Assembly: GCA_020634795.1 (NCBI GenBank)
Contig: JACKAZ010000003.1
Span: 341,909 to 405,908 of the forward strand
Reading direction: 5' to 3'
Length of the DNA stretch: 64,000 nt
Origin: Ardenticatenales bacterium
Lineage (GTDB): Bacteria; Chloroflexota; Anaerolineae; Ardenticatenales; Ardenticatenaceae
Position numbers and translations under genes: made by a program. The notes below the pieces were generated by a model. The model did not search any database, was not told the DNA's origin, and saw only the letters and a list, made by a program, of their open reading frames with translations. Positions 36,061 to 44,696 of the stretch are shown here, in pieces; position 1 is the stretch's first letter, and each line of letters begins with the position of its first letter.

Positions 36061-37134
36061 ATGAAACGTCCACCGACCTTGCTCTATGCGCTCTCTCTCC
36101 TTCTGGCGCTCGCTACCCTCCTCTTGTCGCTCAACCCCGTCGCCCACGCCGACGACCCGACCGGTGATGGCACCATCGCCGCCGACGAGGCCGACGAAAT
36201 CGGTGAGGGCGACCTTGAATCACCCGCCATTGAAGGCGAGGGCATTCTTCACTCTCGGGCACGCTACCCCACGCTCGATCGGGGCGATCGCGGCACCGAT
36301 GTCAAGGCGCTCCAATATCTCCTGCGCTACCACAGCTACAGCCCCGGCTCGATCGACGGCGTTTTCGGCGGCGGTACCGATTCGGCGGTGCGTGCCTTCC
36401 AGAGCGCGAAGGGGCTGACCGTCGACGGAATCGTGGGCGAGGCCACGTGGGGCAAGCTCATCGTCACCGTGCGCGATAGCAGTCCGATCAGCGATGCCGT
36501 GCGCGCCGTTCAACTGATGCTCAACGAGAAGCGTTTTGCGGGACTGACCATCGACGGCGACTTTGGCCCCGCGACGTTGAGTGCGGTGCGTGCTTTCCAA
36601 AGTGATGTCAGCATTGGTGTCGATGGGGTAGTCGGCCCGACCACCTGGAAGAATCTGATCTGGCATTACGAGCGGCCACTGATCAGTTCAAGCACCAATC
36701 TCTGTTCGCACGGGCAATGGGGCGATCAGTGGGGAACCGGCTCGATGGTCGGCTCGTTGGAACGTGCGGGCCAATACTTCGCCTCGCAAGGGGCGGGCCG
36801 CATCCACACCCGTGACATCAGCCGTGAACATGGTGGCGACATTCCCGATCATTCCTCCCACGAGCTGGGTCTTGATGTCGATTTGCGCCCGATTCGCACC
36901 GACGGGGGGCAATGCAACTACACCACGACCTGGCAGAGCAGTACGTATTCCCGCAGCCGCACCCGTGAGTTGATCCGTGACCTGATCGATGGGGGCAACG
37001 TAAAATACATCTTCTTCAATGACCCCACCCTGATCAACGAGTTTCCGCAAGTGATCTACGTCAGCAATCACGACGACCACTTACATGTGCGCTACTGCGA
37101 GCGGGGCCACCCCGATTCGCGCTATCGCTGTTGA
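36061..37134 (+). CDS. Secreted peptidoglycan-binding MepA-like murein endopeptidase
   Basis: A 357-aa exported protein. A signal peptide (about 1-29, ending AHADD) is followed by an acidic stretch. Two peptidoglycan-binding-1 modules come next (VKALQYLLRYHSYSPGSIDG and AVQLMLNEKRFAGLTIDG, each with DGxxGxxT repeats). The C-terminal domain has HSSHELGLDVDLRP and NHDDHLHVRYC, the HxxxxxxD and HxH zinc ligands of MepA/LAS-type DD-endopeptidases. It should cut or remodel peptide cross-links in the wall. It has its own promoter and a perfect terminator. Confidence 0.87.
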   Translation: MKRPPTLLYALSLLLALATLLLSLNPVAHADDPTGDGTIAADEADEIGEGDLESPAIEGEGILHSRARYPTLDRGDRGTDVKALQYLLRYHSYSPGSIDGVFGGGTDSAVRAFQSAKGLTVDGIVGEATWGKLIVTVRDSSPISDAVRAVQLMLNEKRFAGLTIDGDFGPATLSAVRAFQSDVSIGVDGVVGPTTWKNLIWHYERPLISSSTNLCSHGQWGDQWGTGSMVGSLERAGQYFASQGAGRIHTRDISREHGGDIPDHSSHELGLDVDLRPIRTDGGQCNYTTTWQSSTYSRSRTRELIRDLIDGGNVKYIFFNDPTLINEFPQVIYVSNHDDHLHVRYCERGHPDSRYRC

Positions 37135-37154
37135 CCCGGAGCCAGATCATCCCA

Positions 37155-37195
37155 ACGACGCGCCCCAGCATTCACGCCGGGGCGCGTCGTTGTCA
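37155..37195 (+). terminator. Rho-independent terminator
   Basis: AACGACGCGCCCC (37155-37167) pairs perfectly with GGGGCGCGTCGTT (37180-37192), 12-base loop, followed by GTC. Ends the MepA-like gene. Confidence 0.7.
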
Positions 37196-37311
37196 TTCAT
37201 CGTCTCGCTCCGTCGTTGCCTTGCTTCTACGTTGGGTCGTTACGACGAAGGGCAGCGACTTTGCATCGGTAGGGTGGTGGGCGAGAATGGGCGAGATTTT
37301 GAGGAAATAGG

Positions 37312-37746
37312 GTGAGCGTAGGGGGCAAGGGCATGGACGAGATTGAGATGCCGGATTATGAAGGCATGTTCTGGACGAGTATCGTGGCCGCGCAAGCGGG
37401 CCACCTTTTGTTTACGTTCTGTACGCCGATCCTAGGGGGTTCGTGGTCTGCGTGGATGCTGGACTTGGTGGCTAGGAGTAGTGCAGCGTTGCTTTTGGGA
37501 GCGGCGCTGGGTTGGCAGGCGACTCTATTCCATCGTCCTGTCTCGCGCCTTTTTACATGGGGGTTGCCGGCGTTGGGCGCCGTGAAGACGAATTTTGCAG
37601 GCATCGCGTTCCTTGCAGGCCTTGTCGTGGCCGAAATCATCCCACCGGGGACGCATTTCTGGCTGTCGTGGGCGGTTTATCTGGGGATCGCGCTCATCTT
37701 CTCGGGCTTGGTCTTTCTCACGAATCGTCTGTCGGGTGAATATTGA
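37312..37746 (+). CDS. Small membrane protein of unknown function
   Basis: A 144-aa protein with three or four predicted membrane helices and a short charged N-terminus. I recognise no family. GAGGAAATAGG precedes the GTG start at 37312; the ATG at 37333 is the alternative, with its own purine-rich site. It is flanked by the terminator of the MepA-like gene and the convergent phosphatase gene, so it is probably transcribed alone. Confidence 0.6.
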   Translation: MSVGGKGMDEIEMPDYEGMFWTSIVAAQAGHLLFTFCTPILGGSWSAWMLDLVARSSAALLLGAALGWQATLFHRPVSRLFTWGLPALGAVKTNFAGIAFLAGLVVAEIIPPGTHFWLSWAVYLGIALIFSGLVFLTNRLSGEY

Positions 37747-37805
37747 GCGCTGATTGCCCCTTGCTTTCAAAGGCCCAAAGCTCTGCCGAGTCCTACACAC
37801 CGCCT

Positions 37806-38477
37806 CTAAATCTGATCTTCTAGCGCCGACTTCGTCTGGGCGGATTGTTGCGCCAAGTGATCCGTCCGGTTGTGGCGATGGAGCCGCCACCGTTCACGCC
37901 GGGGCTTCGGCTCTAGATACTCGATGTGGGTGACCCCCGTGTTCTCGGTCCACGTTTCGGTGCGGCGAAACAACCCCACATCGAAGATGTGATCCAGCGC
38001 GATCTCGACCACGCCGCCATGGGCCACGACGACCACGGCCTGATCGGGGTGGCGACGCGCCGTCTCTTCCAAGAAGCTGCCGACCCGCGACCGGAAATGG
38101 ACGTGTGTCTCGCCCAGCTCGTGCGAAGGGGTGACATTGCTGAAGGGCCGTTCGCTGGCCCAGTATTCAGAATACTCGGTCGGCATCTCGTCAGCGCTCC
38201 ACGCCGTATGATCGAGCCGGTTGTTGCCGATTTCGCGGAGCCGATCGTCGAAGGTGGGGGCCATGCCGTAGGCCGCGCTGATAGATTGCATCGTCTCGCG
38301 GGCACGGCGCATGGTGCTGGCATAGAGCGCTGCCGCATCGGGCACGCGGTCCGCCAGCCAACCGGCCACGGCCCGTGCTTGGTGCTGCCCCAATTCGGTC
38401 AGCCCGGCATCCCAATCGCCTTCCCAACCCGGCAGGTTGACGAAACTCTGTCCATGTCGAACGATGTAGAAATGCAT
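37806..38477 (-). CDS. Histidine phosphatase (phosphoglycerate-mutase-like)
   Basis: A 223-aa phosphatase with the catalytic RHGQS at residues 7-11, second-site YASTMRRARETM, a Glu-bearing DDRLREIG and VVVVAHGGVVE near the end. The superfamily includes mutases and general phosphatases; the length and the AHGG context favour a phosphatase. It lies five bases after gnd on the same strand, so the two form an operon. The link to sugar-phosphate metabolism is plausible but unproven. Confidence 0.88.
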   Translation of the reverse strand: MHFYIVRHGQSFVNLPGWEGDWDAGLTELGQHQARAVAGWLADRVPDAAALYASTMRRARETMQSISAAYGMAPTFDDRLREIGNNRLDHTAWSADEMPTEYSEYWASERPFSNVTPSHELGETHVHFRSRVGSFLEETARRHPDQAVVVVAHGGVVEIALDHIFDVGLFRRTETWTENTGVTHIEYLEPKPRRERWRLHRHNRTDHLAQQSAQTKSALEDQI

Positions 38478-38482
38478 GGCGA

Positions 38483-39430
38483 TTATGCGTCCCGCTTGAC
38501 GGCGTGACCACCGAACTGGTTGCGCAGCGCGGCGTTAAGCTTGGCCGCATAGGAGTCTGTTTGGCGGGAGCGGAAGCGCATCTGCAGGGCCAACGCAATG
38601 ACCGGCAGCGGCACCGCTTGGTCGATGCTCTCAACGACCGTCCAGCGCCCCTCGCCACTGTCCGGCACAAAGCCTTCGATCGCTGCCAGATCATTGCCTT
38701 CCGCTGCAAAGGCGAGGGCGCAGAGATCGAGCAGCCAAGAGCGGATCACCGAGCCGTCCCGCCAGAGGTTGGCGATCTGAGCCATGTCCAGTTCGAACTC
38801 GCGCTTGCTGTGCATCAGCTCGAAGCCCTCGGCGTAGGCCTGCATCAAGCCGTACTCGATCCCGTTGTGGACCATCTTCACGTAATGGCCGGCCCCGACT
38901 GGGCCAACGTGGCCGTAACCCAACACATCGCCCGTTGTTCCTTCGGGCAGCGGGCCGTCGTTACTGGCGGGGGCGAGTCCGTGCAGCAGCGGTTCCACTG
39001 TGGCCACATCCTCTGCAGATCCGCCAACCATGAGGCTGTAGCCGTTCTCCAGCCCCCAAACGCCGCCACTCACCCCCGCATCGATGAAGCCGATCCCCTT
39101 TTCGGCCAACATCTCGGCGTGGCGAAAGGCATCCTTATAAAGGGAATTGCCGCCCTCGATCACGACATCGCCCGCCTCTAACAGATCGGCGAGCGCCGCA
39201 AGCGTCATATCCACCGGCTTGCCCGCAGGCACCATCACCCAGACGGCGCGCGGCCCATCGAGTTGTCCCACGAGATCTGCCAGGGACGAGGCGCCATGTA
39301 GTCCGCGCGTTTCGGCCTCGGCCACTGCCGCCTTGTTGAGATCAAAGCCGACGATATGGTGGCCGAGGCGTGTCAGCCGTTCGCCCATGTTGGCGCCCAT
39401 CTTTCCCAATCCAACCATTCCCATTTGCAT
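38483..39430 (-). CDS. gnd: 6-phosphogluconate dehydrogenase, decarboxylating (YqeC type)
   Basis: A 315-aa short-form 6-phosphogluconate dehydrogenase that makes ribulose-5-phosphate and CO2. The dinucleotide-binding GLGKMGANM is at the N-terminus, and the substrate site appears as GAGHYVKMVHNGIEYG with the catalytic Lys. GGGSGxxxG-like glycine runs (VSGGVWGLENGYSLMVGG) follow. The start ATG at 39430 follows AGGAG. The short length points to the NAD-preferring YqeC/GndA-like class rather than the 470-aa enzyme. Confidence 0.92.
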   Translation of the reverse strand: MQMGMVGLGKMGANMGERLTRLGHHIVGFDLNKAAVAEAETRGLHGASSLADLVGQLDGPRAVWVMVPAGKPVDMTLAALADLLEAGDVVIEGGNSLYKDAFRHAEMLAEKGIGFIDAGVSGGVWGLENGYSLMVGGSAEDVATVEPLLHGLAPASNDGPLPEGTTGDVLGYGHVGPVGAGHYVKMVHNGIEYGLMQAYAEGFELMHSKREFELDMAQIANLWRDGSVIRSWLLDLCALAFAAEGNDLAAIEGFVPDSGEGRWTVVESIDQAVPLPVIALALQMRFRSRQTDSYAAKLNAALRNQFGGHAVKRDA

Positions 39431-39539
39431 TGCGATTCTCCTATAACGTGACACGGACGCACTGTGATTTGTGTGGAATAGTAGCGTGGAGGGGCGGCGC
39501 GGCAAGCGGGGCGTGGAGCCTACATTCGTATCAGAACAG

Positions 39540-39565
39540 AAAAGCCACCGTGGTGGGTGGCTTTT
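39540..39565 (-). terminator. Terminator after the SEC-C mini-gene
   Basis: AAAAGCCACC (39540-39549) and GGTGGCTTTT (39556-39565) pair perfectly around six bases. On the minus strand the hairpin lies 14 bases beyond the stop at 39579 and ends in TTTT. Confidence 0.65.
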
Positions 39566-39578
39566 GGATTATGTCTGA

Positions 39579-39722
39579 TTATCGTTTGCGCTTGCCTTCT
39601 TGGCAGCAGCGTTTGTATTTACGGCCGCTTCCGCAGGGGCAGGGTTCGTTGCGGCCCGGTTCGGTTTGGCGCGCGTCCAGCACGGGTTCGGCGGACAGCA
39701 ACTTCTTCAATGACGAGAGCAT
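39579..39722 (-). CDS. SEC-C motif mini-protein
   Basis: A 47-aa protein. AGAAGG lies before the ATG. The only motif is the zinc-binding SEC-C sequence, PCPCGSGRKYKRCC, as found at the C-terminus of SecA, here as a stand-alone domain with a short N-terminal helix. It may bind ribosomes or SecB-like partners; in other bacteria such mini-proteins are of unknown role. A clear terminator follows it. Confidence 0.82.
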   Translation of the reverse strand: MLSSLKKLLSAEPVLDARQTEPGRNEPCPCGSGRKYKRCCQEGKRKR

Positions 39723-40585
39723 CGGCTTTCCTTCTGGTAGTTGTTAGCACAAAGAGCGATGTAGTCTACGTGAATCGGCCGAAAAATCAAACGGGAAAGC
39801 AGGGTCACTCACCAATCCCAATGAGAATCGATGTCATACCAAATCGGAAGGTTGATTGTGCGACGAAGATAAATGGTAACAGCCAAGAAGGGGCCTGCGC
39901 AGGCAGGCCCATGGGCCGACAGGCCCTCCAGCGGGGCTTTTAATCCCCGGCCCCACGGTTACACCGTCAATTCCAAATCCGCAATTGTCTATGAGAATCG
40001 ATGTAATCCAATGATTTGCAGGGGCGCCCCCTGTGGACGCCCACGCTCGCCGGCCGGCGTGGTGTCACGATGCGTTCAGCTTCTGCTACAGGGAGTCTTC
40101 TTCAAAAGAGGCGGGCGGGCACAAGGCCCGCCCCTACCGCAGTTGCTGCGGTGAGAAATCTAAAAGAGTGCGGGGGCACTTATACTGTGGCCTGAGAGGA
40201 ACGTGGCGTGATGATTGCCACCCGCTCCAGATAAGAGGCGGGCGGGCACAAGGCCCGCCCCTACAGCAATGGCTGCGGTGAGAAATCTAAAAGAGTGCGG
40301 AGGCACTCATACTGCGGCGTGGCGCGAACGTGGCGAGACGATTGCGACCCGCTGCAGGAAGGAGGCGGGCGGGCACAAGGCCCGCCCCTACAGCAATGGC
40401 TGGGGTGAGAGATTTAAAGAGTGCGGGGGCAGTCATACTGTGGCGTGGCGCGAACGTGGCGCGACGATTGCCACCGGCTGCAGGAAAGAGGCGGGCGGGC
40501 ACAAGGCCCGCCCCTACAGCAATGGCTGGGGTGAGAAATTTAAAAGAGTGCGGGGGCAGTCATAGGTAGTTGCCCCATGCCTCAT
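39723..40585. other. Gene-free region with repeats
   Basis: No gene is supported over 860 bases. The motif ATGAGAATCGATGT occurs twice (near 39821 and 39990). The right half is the 127-base tandem array. Confidence 0.6.
40110..40563. repeat. 127-bp tandem repeat array (3.6 units)
   Basis: Units begin at 40110, 40237, 40364 and 40490, the last one incomplete. Each opens with GGCGGGCGGGCACAAGGCCC and then GCCCCTAC, which can fold into a hairpin. Units differ at scattered positions. The whole unit is conserved, so there are no spacers as in a CRISPR. A reverse copy of the opening block lies at 19212-19236. Confidence 0.85.
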
Positions 40586-41308
40586 TCAGCCCCCTCCCAA
40601 CAGCAAGGCAGCCATGCCAAAGACGATCAATGCTTGACCGGGACCGTAGAGCAGCCAGACCACATCGCCGATGAGCGGGAAGCTGAGGCCGCCGAACAGA
40701 CGACCGGCGAGCACGAGATCGCTGATCAAAAACATCGCCGCCCCCAGCGCCACCGACCAAGCGGCTGACCATTGCACCGCCACTGCTGTTGCCATCGCGG
40801 CGGTCGATGCCAACAGCAGCGCGTAGGGCAAGGCGGCGCGATGCAAGACCGTTGCGTCGCTGCCACGCCACACCACCGCGTACCAGCCCACGACGGCAAC
40901 AACGGCCCAAATGACGAAGGAAGCGATCCATGCGGTGGCATTGCCGAGCGCAAGCGGCTGCGCCACGTGCCACAACGCGGCGATGTAACAGAGATGGCCC
41001 CCGCCGAACGCGGCCATGCCCGTCAACGTGGACGACGCGCGGCCCAGCCAGCCGGCCAACGCCAGATCGCCGATGAAGCCCAAGGTCATCCCCAGCGCCA
41101 CCCCCGTCATTGCGCTGGCCAACGGCGCAGGGGCGCGGTGGGCCAGCCATGCCGCCACCGCGCTCGCCACCACGAGCACCAGCGACGAGGCCATGCGCGT
41201 CGCCGTTGGCATCCGATACGCGGCATCATCATGGGGCTTCCCAAAGAGAAAGCCGCCGAAGAGCAGCGCCGCCCACAAGGCTTCCAGCAGCCAGAGCGAG
41301 AGGGTCAT
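40586..41308 (-). CDS. YhhN/TMEM86 family membrane protein (lysoplasmalogenase-like)
   Basis: A 240-aa integral membrane protein with about eight helices. Family marks include GFIGDLAL, the later FLISDLVLAG with its membrane Asp, and a terminal LYGPGQALIVFG. Eukaryotic relatives hydrolyse lysoplasmalogen; the bacterial function is not established. Start at 41308 overlaps the stop of the upstream oxidoreductase (ATGA), so they form an operon. Confidence 0.85.
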   Translation of the reverse strand: MTLSLWLLEALWAALLFGGFLFGKPHDDAAYRMPTATRMASSLVLVVASAVAAWLAHRAPAPLASAMTGVALGMTLGFIGDLALAGWLGRASSTLTGMAAFGGGHLCYIAALWHVAQPLALGNATAWIASFVIWAVVAVVGWYAVVWRGSDATVLHRAALPYALLLASTAAMATAVAVQWSAAWSVALGAAMFLISDLVLAGRLFGGLSFPLIGDVVWLLYGPGQALIVFGMAALLLGGG

Positions 41309-42264
41309 CCGATGGCATCCTCGAATTGATCGACGATGGCTGCGGCGCACCCCCAGCTCAGGGTTACCCCGGCCCCGCCGTGGCCATAGTTGTGACAAAG
41401 GACGCAATCGCGGAGTCGTTCGACTTCAAGGCGAACGGTGGGGCGCGCGGGCCGCAGCCCCACCCGCGTCTCTAACACGGGCCGCGCCGCCAATTCGGGC
41501 CGCAGCGCGACCGCCCGTGCCAAAATGCCCGTCGAAATCGCTTCATCGATGTCCGTGGCCCACACGTTAGGCTCTGCGGTGCCACCGCAGATCACGCCAT
41601 CACTGCGCGGAATGATGTAGGTCGAATTCGTGCTCTCGTGTTCCTCCTGCACCAAGTGAAACCCGTCATCGCCCCCTGCCGCCAGCTTGACGATCTGACC
41701 ACGGATCGGGTAGAGCGTTTCGTCGCCGACCAACGCCCGCGCCCCCAAGCCCGTACAGTTGAAGATCGCCTCGTATTCGTCGGCGATTTCGGCCAAGCTG
41801 TCGACATGGCGCTCGATGAAGTTGGCGCCCCCCTTCTCGACACGCTGTCGCAACCACGCTAGGTAGCGGGGCGTTTCGATGATCGGGACGCGAAAACTGA
41901 AGGCCGATTGGAAGGGGGGCGGAACCGCCTCTCCCCGCAGAATCTGAAACTCTTCGACCGCAGAGGCCCAAGCGGGTGCTTGCGTGTCGTCGGCGTTGCG
42001 GTACTCCACGCCACGCACCATCCGTACGCCGCTGGCGGGTTCGGTGGCCGCAAATTCGGCAAATCGAGCGAAGCTTGCCCTGCCCCACGCACTCACGTCG
42101 GGATGATCGACCTTGTACGGGTACCAGACCGCTGCGGCCACGCTCGACACGATGTCGGGCGGCCAAGCGGCGGCCATGAGGGTCACAGCGTTGTAACCCC
42201 GTTCCAACACGGTGTGGGCCGTTGTCAATCCCGCTATGCCGCCACCGAGGACAAGGATCTTCAT
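41305..42264 (-). CDS. FAD-dependent D-amino-acid oxidase-like enzyme
   Basis: A 319-aa flavoprotein. The FAD-binding LVLGGGIAGLTTAHTV begins at residue 4. FNCTGLGARALVGDETLYPIRGQIV and the C-terminal HNYGHGGAGVTLSWGCA match D-amino-acid and D-aspartate oxidases, which convert D-amino acids to 2-oxo acids with H2O2. GAAAGG lies before the ATG at 42264. Cotranscribed with the YhhN gene. Substrate choice between D-Asp and neutral D-amino acids is open. Confidence 0.87.
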   Translation of the reverse strand: MKILVLGGGIAGLTTAHTVLERGYNAVTLMAAAWPPDIVSSVAAAVWYPYKVDHPDVSAWGRASFARFAEFAATEPASGVRMVRGVEYRNADDTQAPAWASAVEEFQILRGEAVPPPFQSAFSFRVPIIETPRYLAWLRQRVEKGGANFIERHVDSLAEIADEYEAIFNCTGLGARALVGDETLYPIRGQIVKLAAGGDDGFHLVQEEHESTNSTYIIPRSDGVICGGTAEPNVWATDIDEAISTGILARAVALRPELAARPVLETRVGLRPARPTVRLEVERLRDCVLCHNYGHGGAGVTLSWGCAAAIVDQFEDAIG

Positions 42265-42374
42265 GGGGTGCCTTTCGTGCAAAAAAGTAGTAGCTGTCTC
42301 GACGTTGCGCGGCTGTCTGGTGGGCGACGGATCGATAACTGCTGCGCATCGCGCCGTCAGCGCGCCGCGTGCGC

Positions 42375-43607
42375 TTAGGGCGAACGGAGCGTGACGGTGG
42401 CTTCTTGGTTGAGCCGTTGTTCGACTTCCCCCCAGACCTCAGCGGCGCGGCGCTGGTGGGCGTGTTGCAGCGCCTCGTCGCCCGCCAGCAACGGGAACAG
42501 ATGGAGATTGTCGCGGCCCAACAGCTCACCGTCGGGCGGCCAATCGTAGTGCATGTAGGTCGGGTAGAAGGCGAGATCGTCGATCTGGGGCTGACCATCG
42601 ACGAGACGGATCTCCATCGAGGCGATGCCGCCGATCAACTGGTCGAACTCGTACTGCGTTGAGAGCAAATTGCCGAGCGAATACCAGACCACGCTCTGTC
42701 CGCGTGGGGTCGTCAGCCATTCGACCGGTTGAAGCACATGGGGGCCGCTCCCCACAATCAGGTCGGCCCCCGCATCGGCCAAGCGCTGCGCCCACCAGCG
42801 CTGGCCGTCGCTCGGCGTGGCGGCATCTTCGTAGCCCCAGTGGGCGGCGACGATGACCACGTCCGCGGCGGCGCGGGCGGCGGCAAGCTGCGCATCGACC
42901 GATGGCGCCTCCAGCAGGTTGAGACTGAAGGGGGCGGGCGGTGGCACATTGCTCGCCTCGCTGACCGCGACAAAAGCAAAACGGATCCCGTTGATCGAGA
43001 AGGTGCGCGGCGCCGCTTGCTCTTCCGCCGATCGACTGACCCCCGCGACCGCCAATGTGGGCAGCGTGTCCCAGAGCGCCAGCGTGCCGTCGATCCCAGC
43101 CTGTCCGTGGTCGGCCAAATGGTTGTTGGCCAGGGTGATCAGGTTGCAGCCCTGGCGGTTGAGGTCACGTGGGAAGGCGGCGGGGGCATTGAAGCGGGGG
43201 TAACCGCTGACCGGCAGGGTGGGGCTGCTGGCCGCCTCTTGGTTGCAGAGCCGGATATCCGCCGCGGCGAAGATCGGCGCGAGATCGGCCATGAATTTCG
43301 TGTAGTCATACTCTTCGGTGGAAGTGTCGTAGGCCCGCAGGTTGAGCGTATCATGGGGGAGCATATCGCCGACCGCGATCAGTCGTACCACCGGCTCGCT
43401 CGTCGCCGTTGGCACGGCGGTGGCCGTCGCGGTTGGCACAGCCGTCATCGTTGCGGCAGCCGTCGGGGGCAACGTGGTAATTCGTGGGGACGGCGTGGCA
43501 GGGGCAACGGCCCGCCGTTGCCCTTCCGATGATGCTGCGCCGCAGCCGCAAAGGCAGAGCAAGGCCACCACCACGACCAGCCACGCCGTATTTCTCTGCT
43601 TGTCCAT
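42375..43607 (-). CDS. CapA family lipoprotein (metallophosphatase fold)
   Basis: A 410-aa exported lipoprotein; the lipobox is LCLCGC. A Thr/Ala/Val-rich linker follows. The CapA domain has the metal-binding motifs VGDMLPHD, NQEAAS, LANNHLADHG, HWGYE and GSGPHVLQPVE. CapA proteins were first linked to poly-gamma-glutamate capsule; most stand-alone relatives are of unknown substrate. The ATG at 43607 follows TTAAGGA. No capB or capC lies nearby. Confidence 0.87.
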   Translation of the reverse strand: MDKQRNTAWLVVVVALLCLCGCGAASSEGQRRAVAPATPSPRITTLPPTAAATMTAVPTATATAVPTATSEPVVRLIAVGDMLPHDTLNLRAYDTSTEEYDYTKFMADLAPIFAAADIRLCNQEAASSPTLPVSGYPRFNAPAAFPRDLNRQGCNLITLANNHLADHGQAGIDGTLALWDTLPTLAVAGVSRSAEEQAAPRTFSINGIRFAFVAVSEASNVPPPAPFSLNLLEAPSVDAQLAAARAAADVVIVAAHWGYEDAATPSDGQRWWAQRLADAGADLIVGSGPHVLQPVEWLTTPRGQSVVWYSLGNLLSTQYEFDQLIGGIASMEIRLVDGQPQIDDLAFYPTYMHYDWPPDGELLGRDNLHLFPLLAGDEALQHAHQRRAAEVWGEVEQRLNQEATVTLRSP

Positions 43608-43778
43608 CGGATCCTTAACAGGGGGTGAATCGCGCATCGCGCATCATGAATCGGGACCCATGTTTAGACGGGGCGTTGCGACAGGATTGGCCTTGACTGT
43701 CCGCTTCGAGGGTTGCCCTCTTACACCACGAACGCATAAAACTCATCGACTCCACTCCCCATTAAACGCCTTCGAGGT

Positions 43779-43807
43779 TTGATCAATCCCTCGAACTGTA
43801 TTATAAT
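43779..43807 (+). promoter_or_regulatory. Promoter of rplI
   Basis: TTGATC (43779-43784), 17 bases, TATAAT (43802-43807), about 50 bases before the rplI start. Confidence 0.65.
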
Positions 43808-43858
43808 GACTCGTTAGAAATTCGCAGAGTGAACTGCTGGAAGGCTGAGCAAAGTATT

Positions 43859-44407
43859 ATGAATGTACTGTTGATTGAAGATGTTCCGACGCTGGGCCGC
43901 ACGGGCGATGTGGTCTCGGTCAAGCCCGGGTACGGTCGCAACTACCTGTTGCCACAAGGATTGGCCGTGTTGGCCACAAAAGGTGCGGTGAAGCAAGCGG
44001 ACACCTTGCGCCGCAATGCCGAGCGTCGCCGTGCGCGCGATCTCTCCGACGCACAAGATTTTGCCAAGGTGTTGGGCGAGCTCCTGCTGACCTTCGCACG
44101 GAAGGTGGGGGACAAGGGTCGTCTCTTCGGGTCTGTGACAAACGCGGATGTGGCGGAGCAGATCAGCGAGCAGATGCAATTGAGCGAAGAGTTAGACAAG
44201 CGCAAGGTGCTGCTGGAAGAGCCGATCAAGGCGTTGGGCGACTTCCCTGTCCATGTCTATGTCCATCCCGAAGTGACGGCCACGGTCGCGGTGCGCGTGA
44301 TCGGCGATCAGGGGGAAACCGCCGCCGATTTTGCGGAGGAGCCGGAAGCACCCGCCGCCGAAGCCTCGGTTGAAGAGAGCGATCCGCAGCCAGTCGCCGA
44401 CTACTGA
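43859..44407 (+). CDS. rplI: 50S ribosomal protein L9
   Basis: A 182-aa ribosomal protein. The N-terminal domain reads MNVLLIEDVPTLGRTGDVV then KPGYGRNYLLPQGLA, the L9 signature, followed by the long central helix and the C-terminal RNA-binding domain. It is about 30 residues longer than typical L9 because of an acidic Glu/Ala tail. The ATG at 43859 matches the family start; a GTG at 43829 is a less likely alternative. It is not next to rpsF or rpsR here, as often seen elsewhere. Confidence 0.95.
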   Translation: MNVLLIEDVPTLGRTGDVVSVKPGYGRNYLLPQGLAVLATKGAVKQADTLRRNAERRRARDLSDAQDFAKVLGELLLTFARKVGDKGRLFGSVTNADVAEQISEQMQLSEELDKRKVLLEEPIKALGDFPVHVYVHPEVTATVAVRVIGDQGETAADFAEEPEAPAAEASVEESDPQPVADY

Positions 44408-44462
44408 GCCGCGAGACGGCTCTGCGCCTTGCGCCAGCAGGTGCGAAATCACCAATTCAATA

Positions 44463-44559
44463 CGAAGGGGAGTAGCTAGGCAGGATAGGGGCGTCATCAC
44501 GGATGATTACGATCTCCCGCCCCGTCCGCCAGAGCAACCTCTGGTTAGCAAGACCTTCG
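44463..44559 (+). ncRNA. yybP-ykoY (manganese-sensing) riboswitch
   Basis: The 5' part reads CGAAGGGGAGTAGC and the 3' part AGCAAGACCTTCG; these are the conserved ends of the yybP-ykoY aptamer. CGAAGG (44463-44468) pairs with CCTTCG (44554-44559) to close helix P1, and GTCATCACGG is the middle conserved loop. This motif binds Mn2+ and normally precedes TerC/Alx or P-type ATPase genes, as it does here. The terminator stem downstream is the likely switch element. Confidence 0.8.
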
Positions 44560-44602
44560 AATCATACGACATCGTCTGATTTGGGGTAGTGCATAACGCG
44601 TG

Positions 44603-44650
44603 AGAACGCCTTACTGCCGATGTCCTTGTCAGATAAGGCGTTCTTTGTTA
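44603..44650 (+). terminator. Terminator stem of the riboswitch expression platform
   Basis: AGAACGCCTTA (44603-44613) pairs with TAAGGCGTTCT (44634-44644), followed by TTGTT. It lies between the riboswitch aptamer and the TerC-family gene. Confidence 0.65.
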
Positions 44651-44696
44651 TGTTGGGGTGACGCGCCCCGGATGACGAGAACAGGGAGATCACACT

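Noticed and set aside
40110..40563. Possible CRISPR array
   Set aside because: The whole 127-base unit is repeated, with no unique spacers, and no cas gene is nearby.
40215..40565. Open frames of 70-116 aa inside the tandem repeat
   Set aside because: They only translate the repeat unit, in several frames, without ribosome sites.
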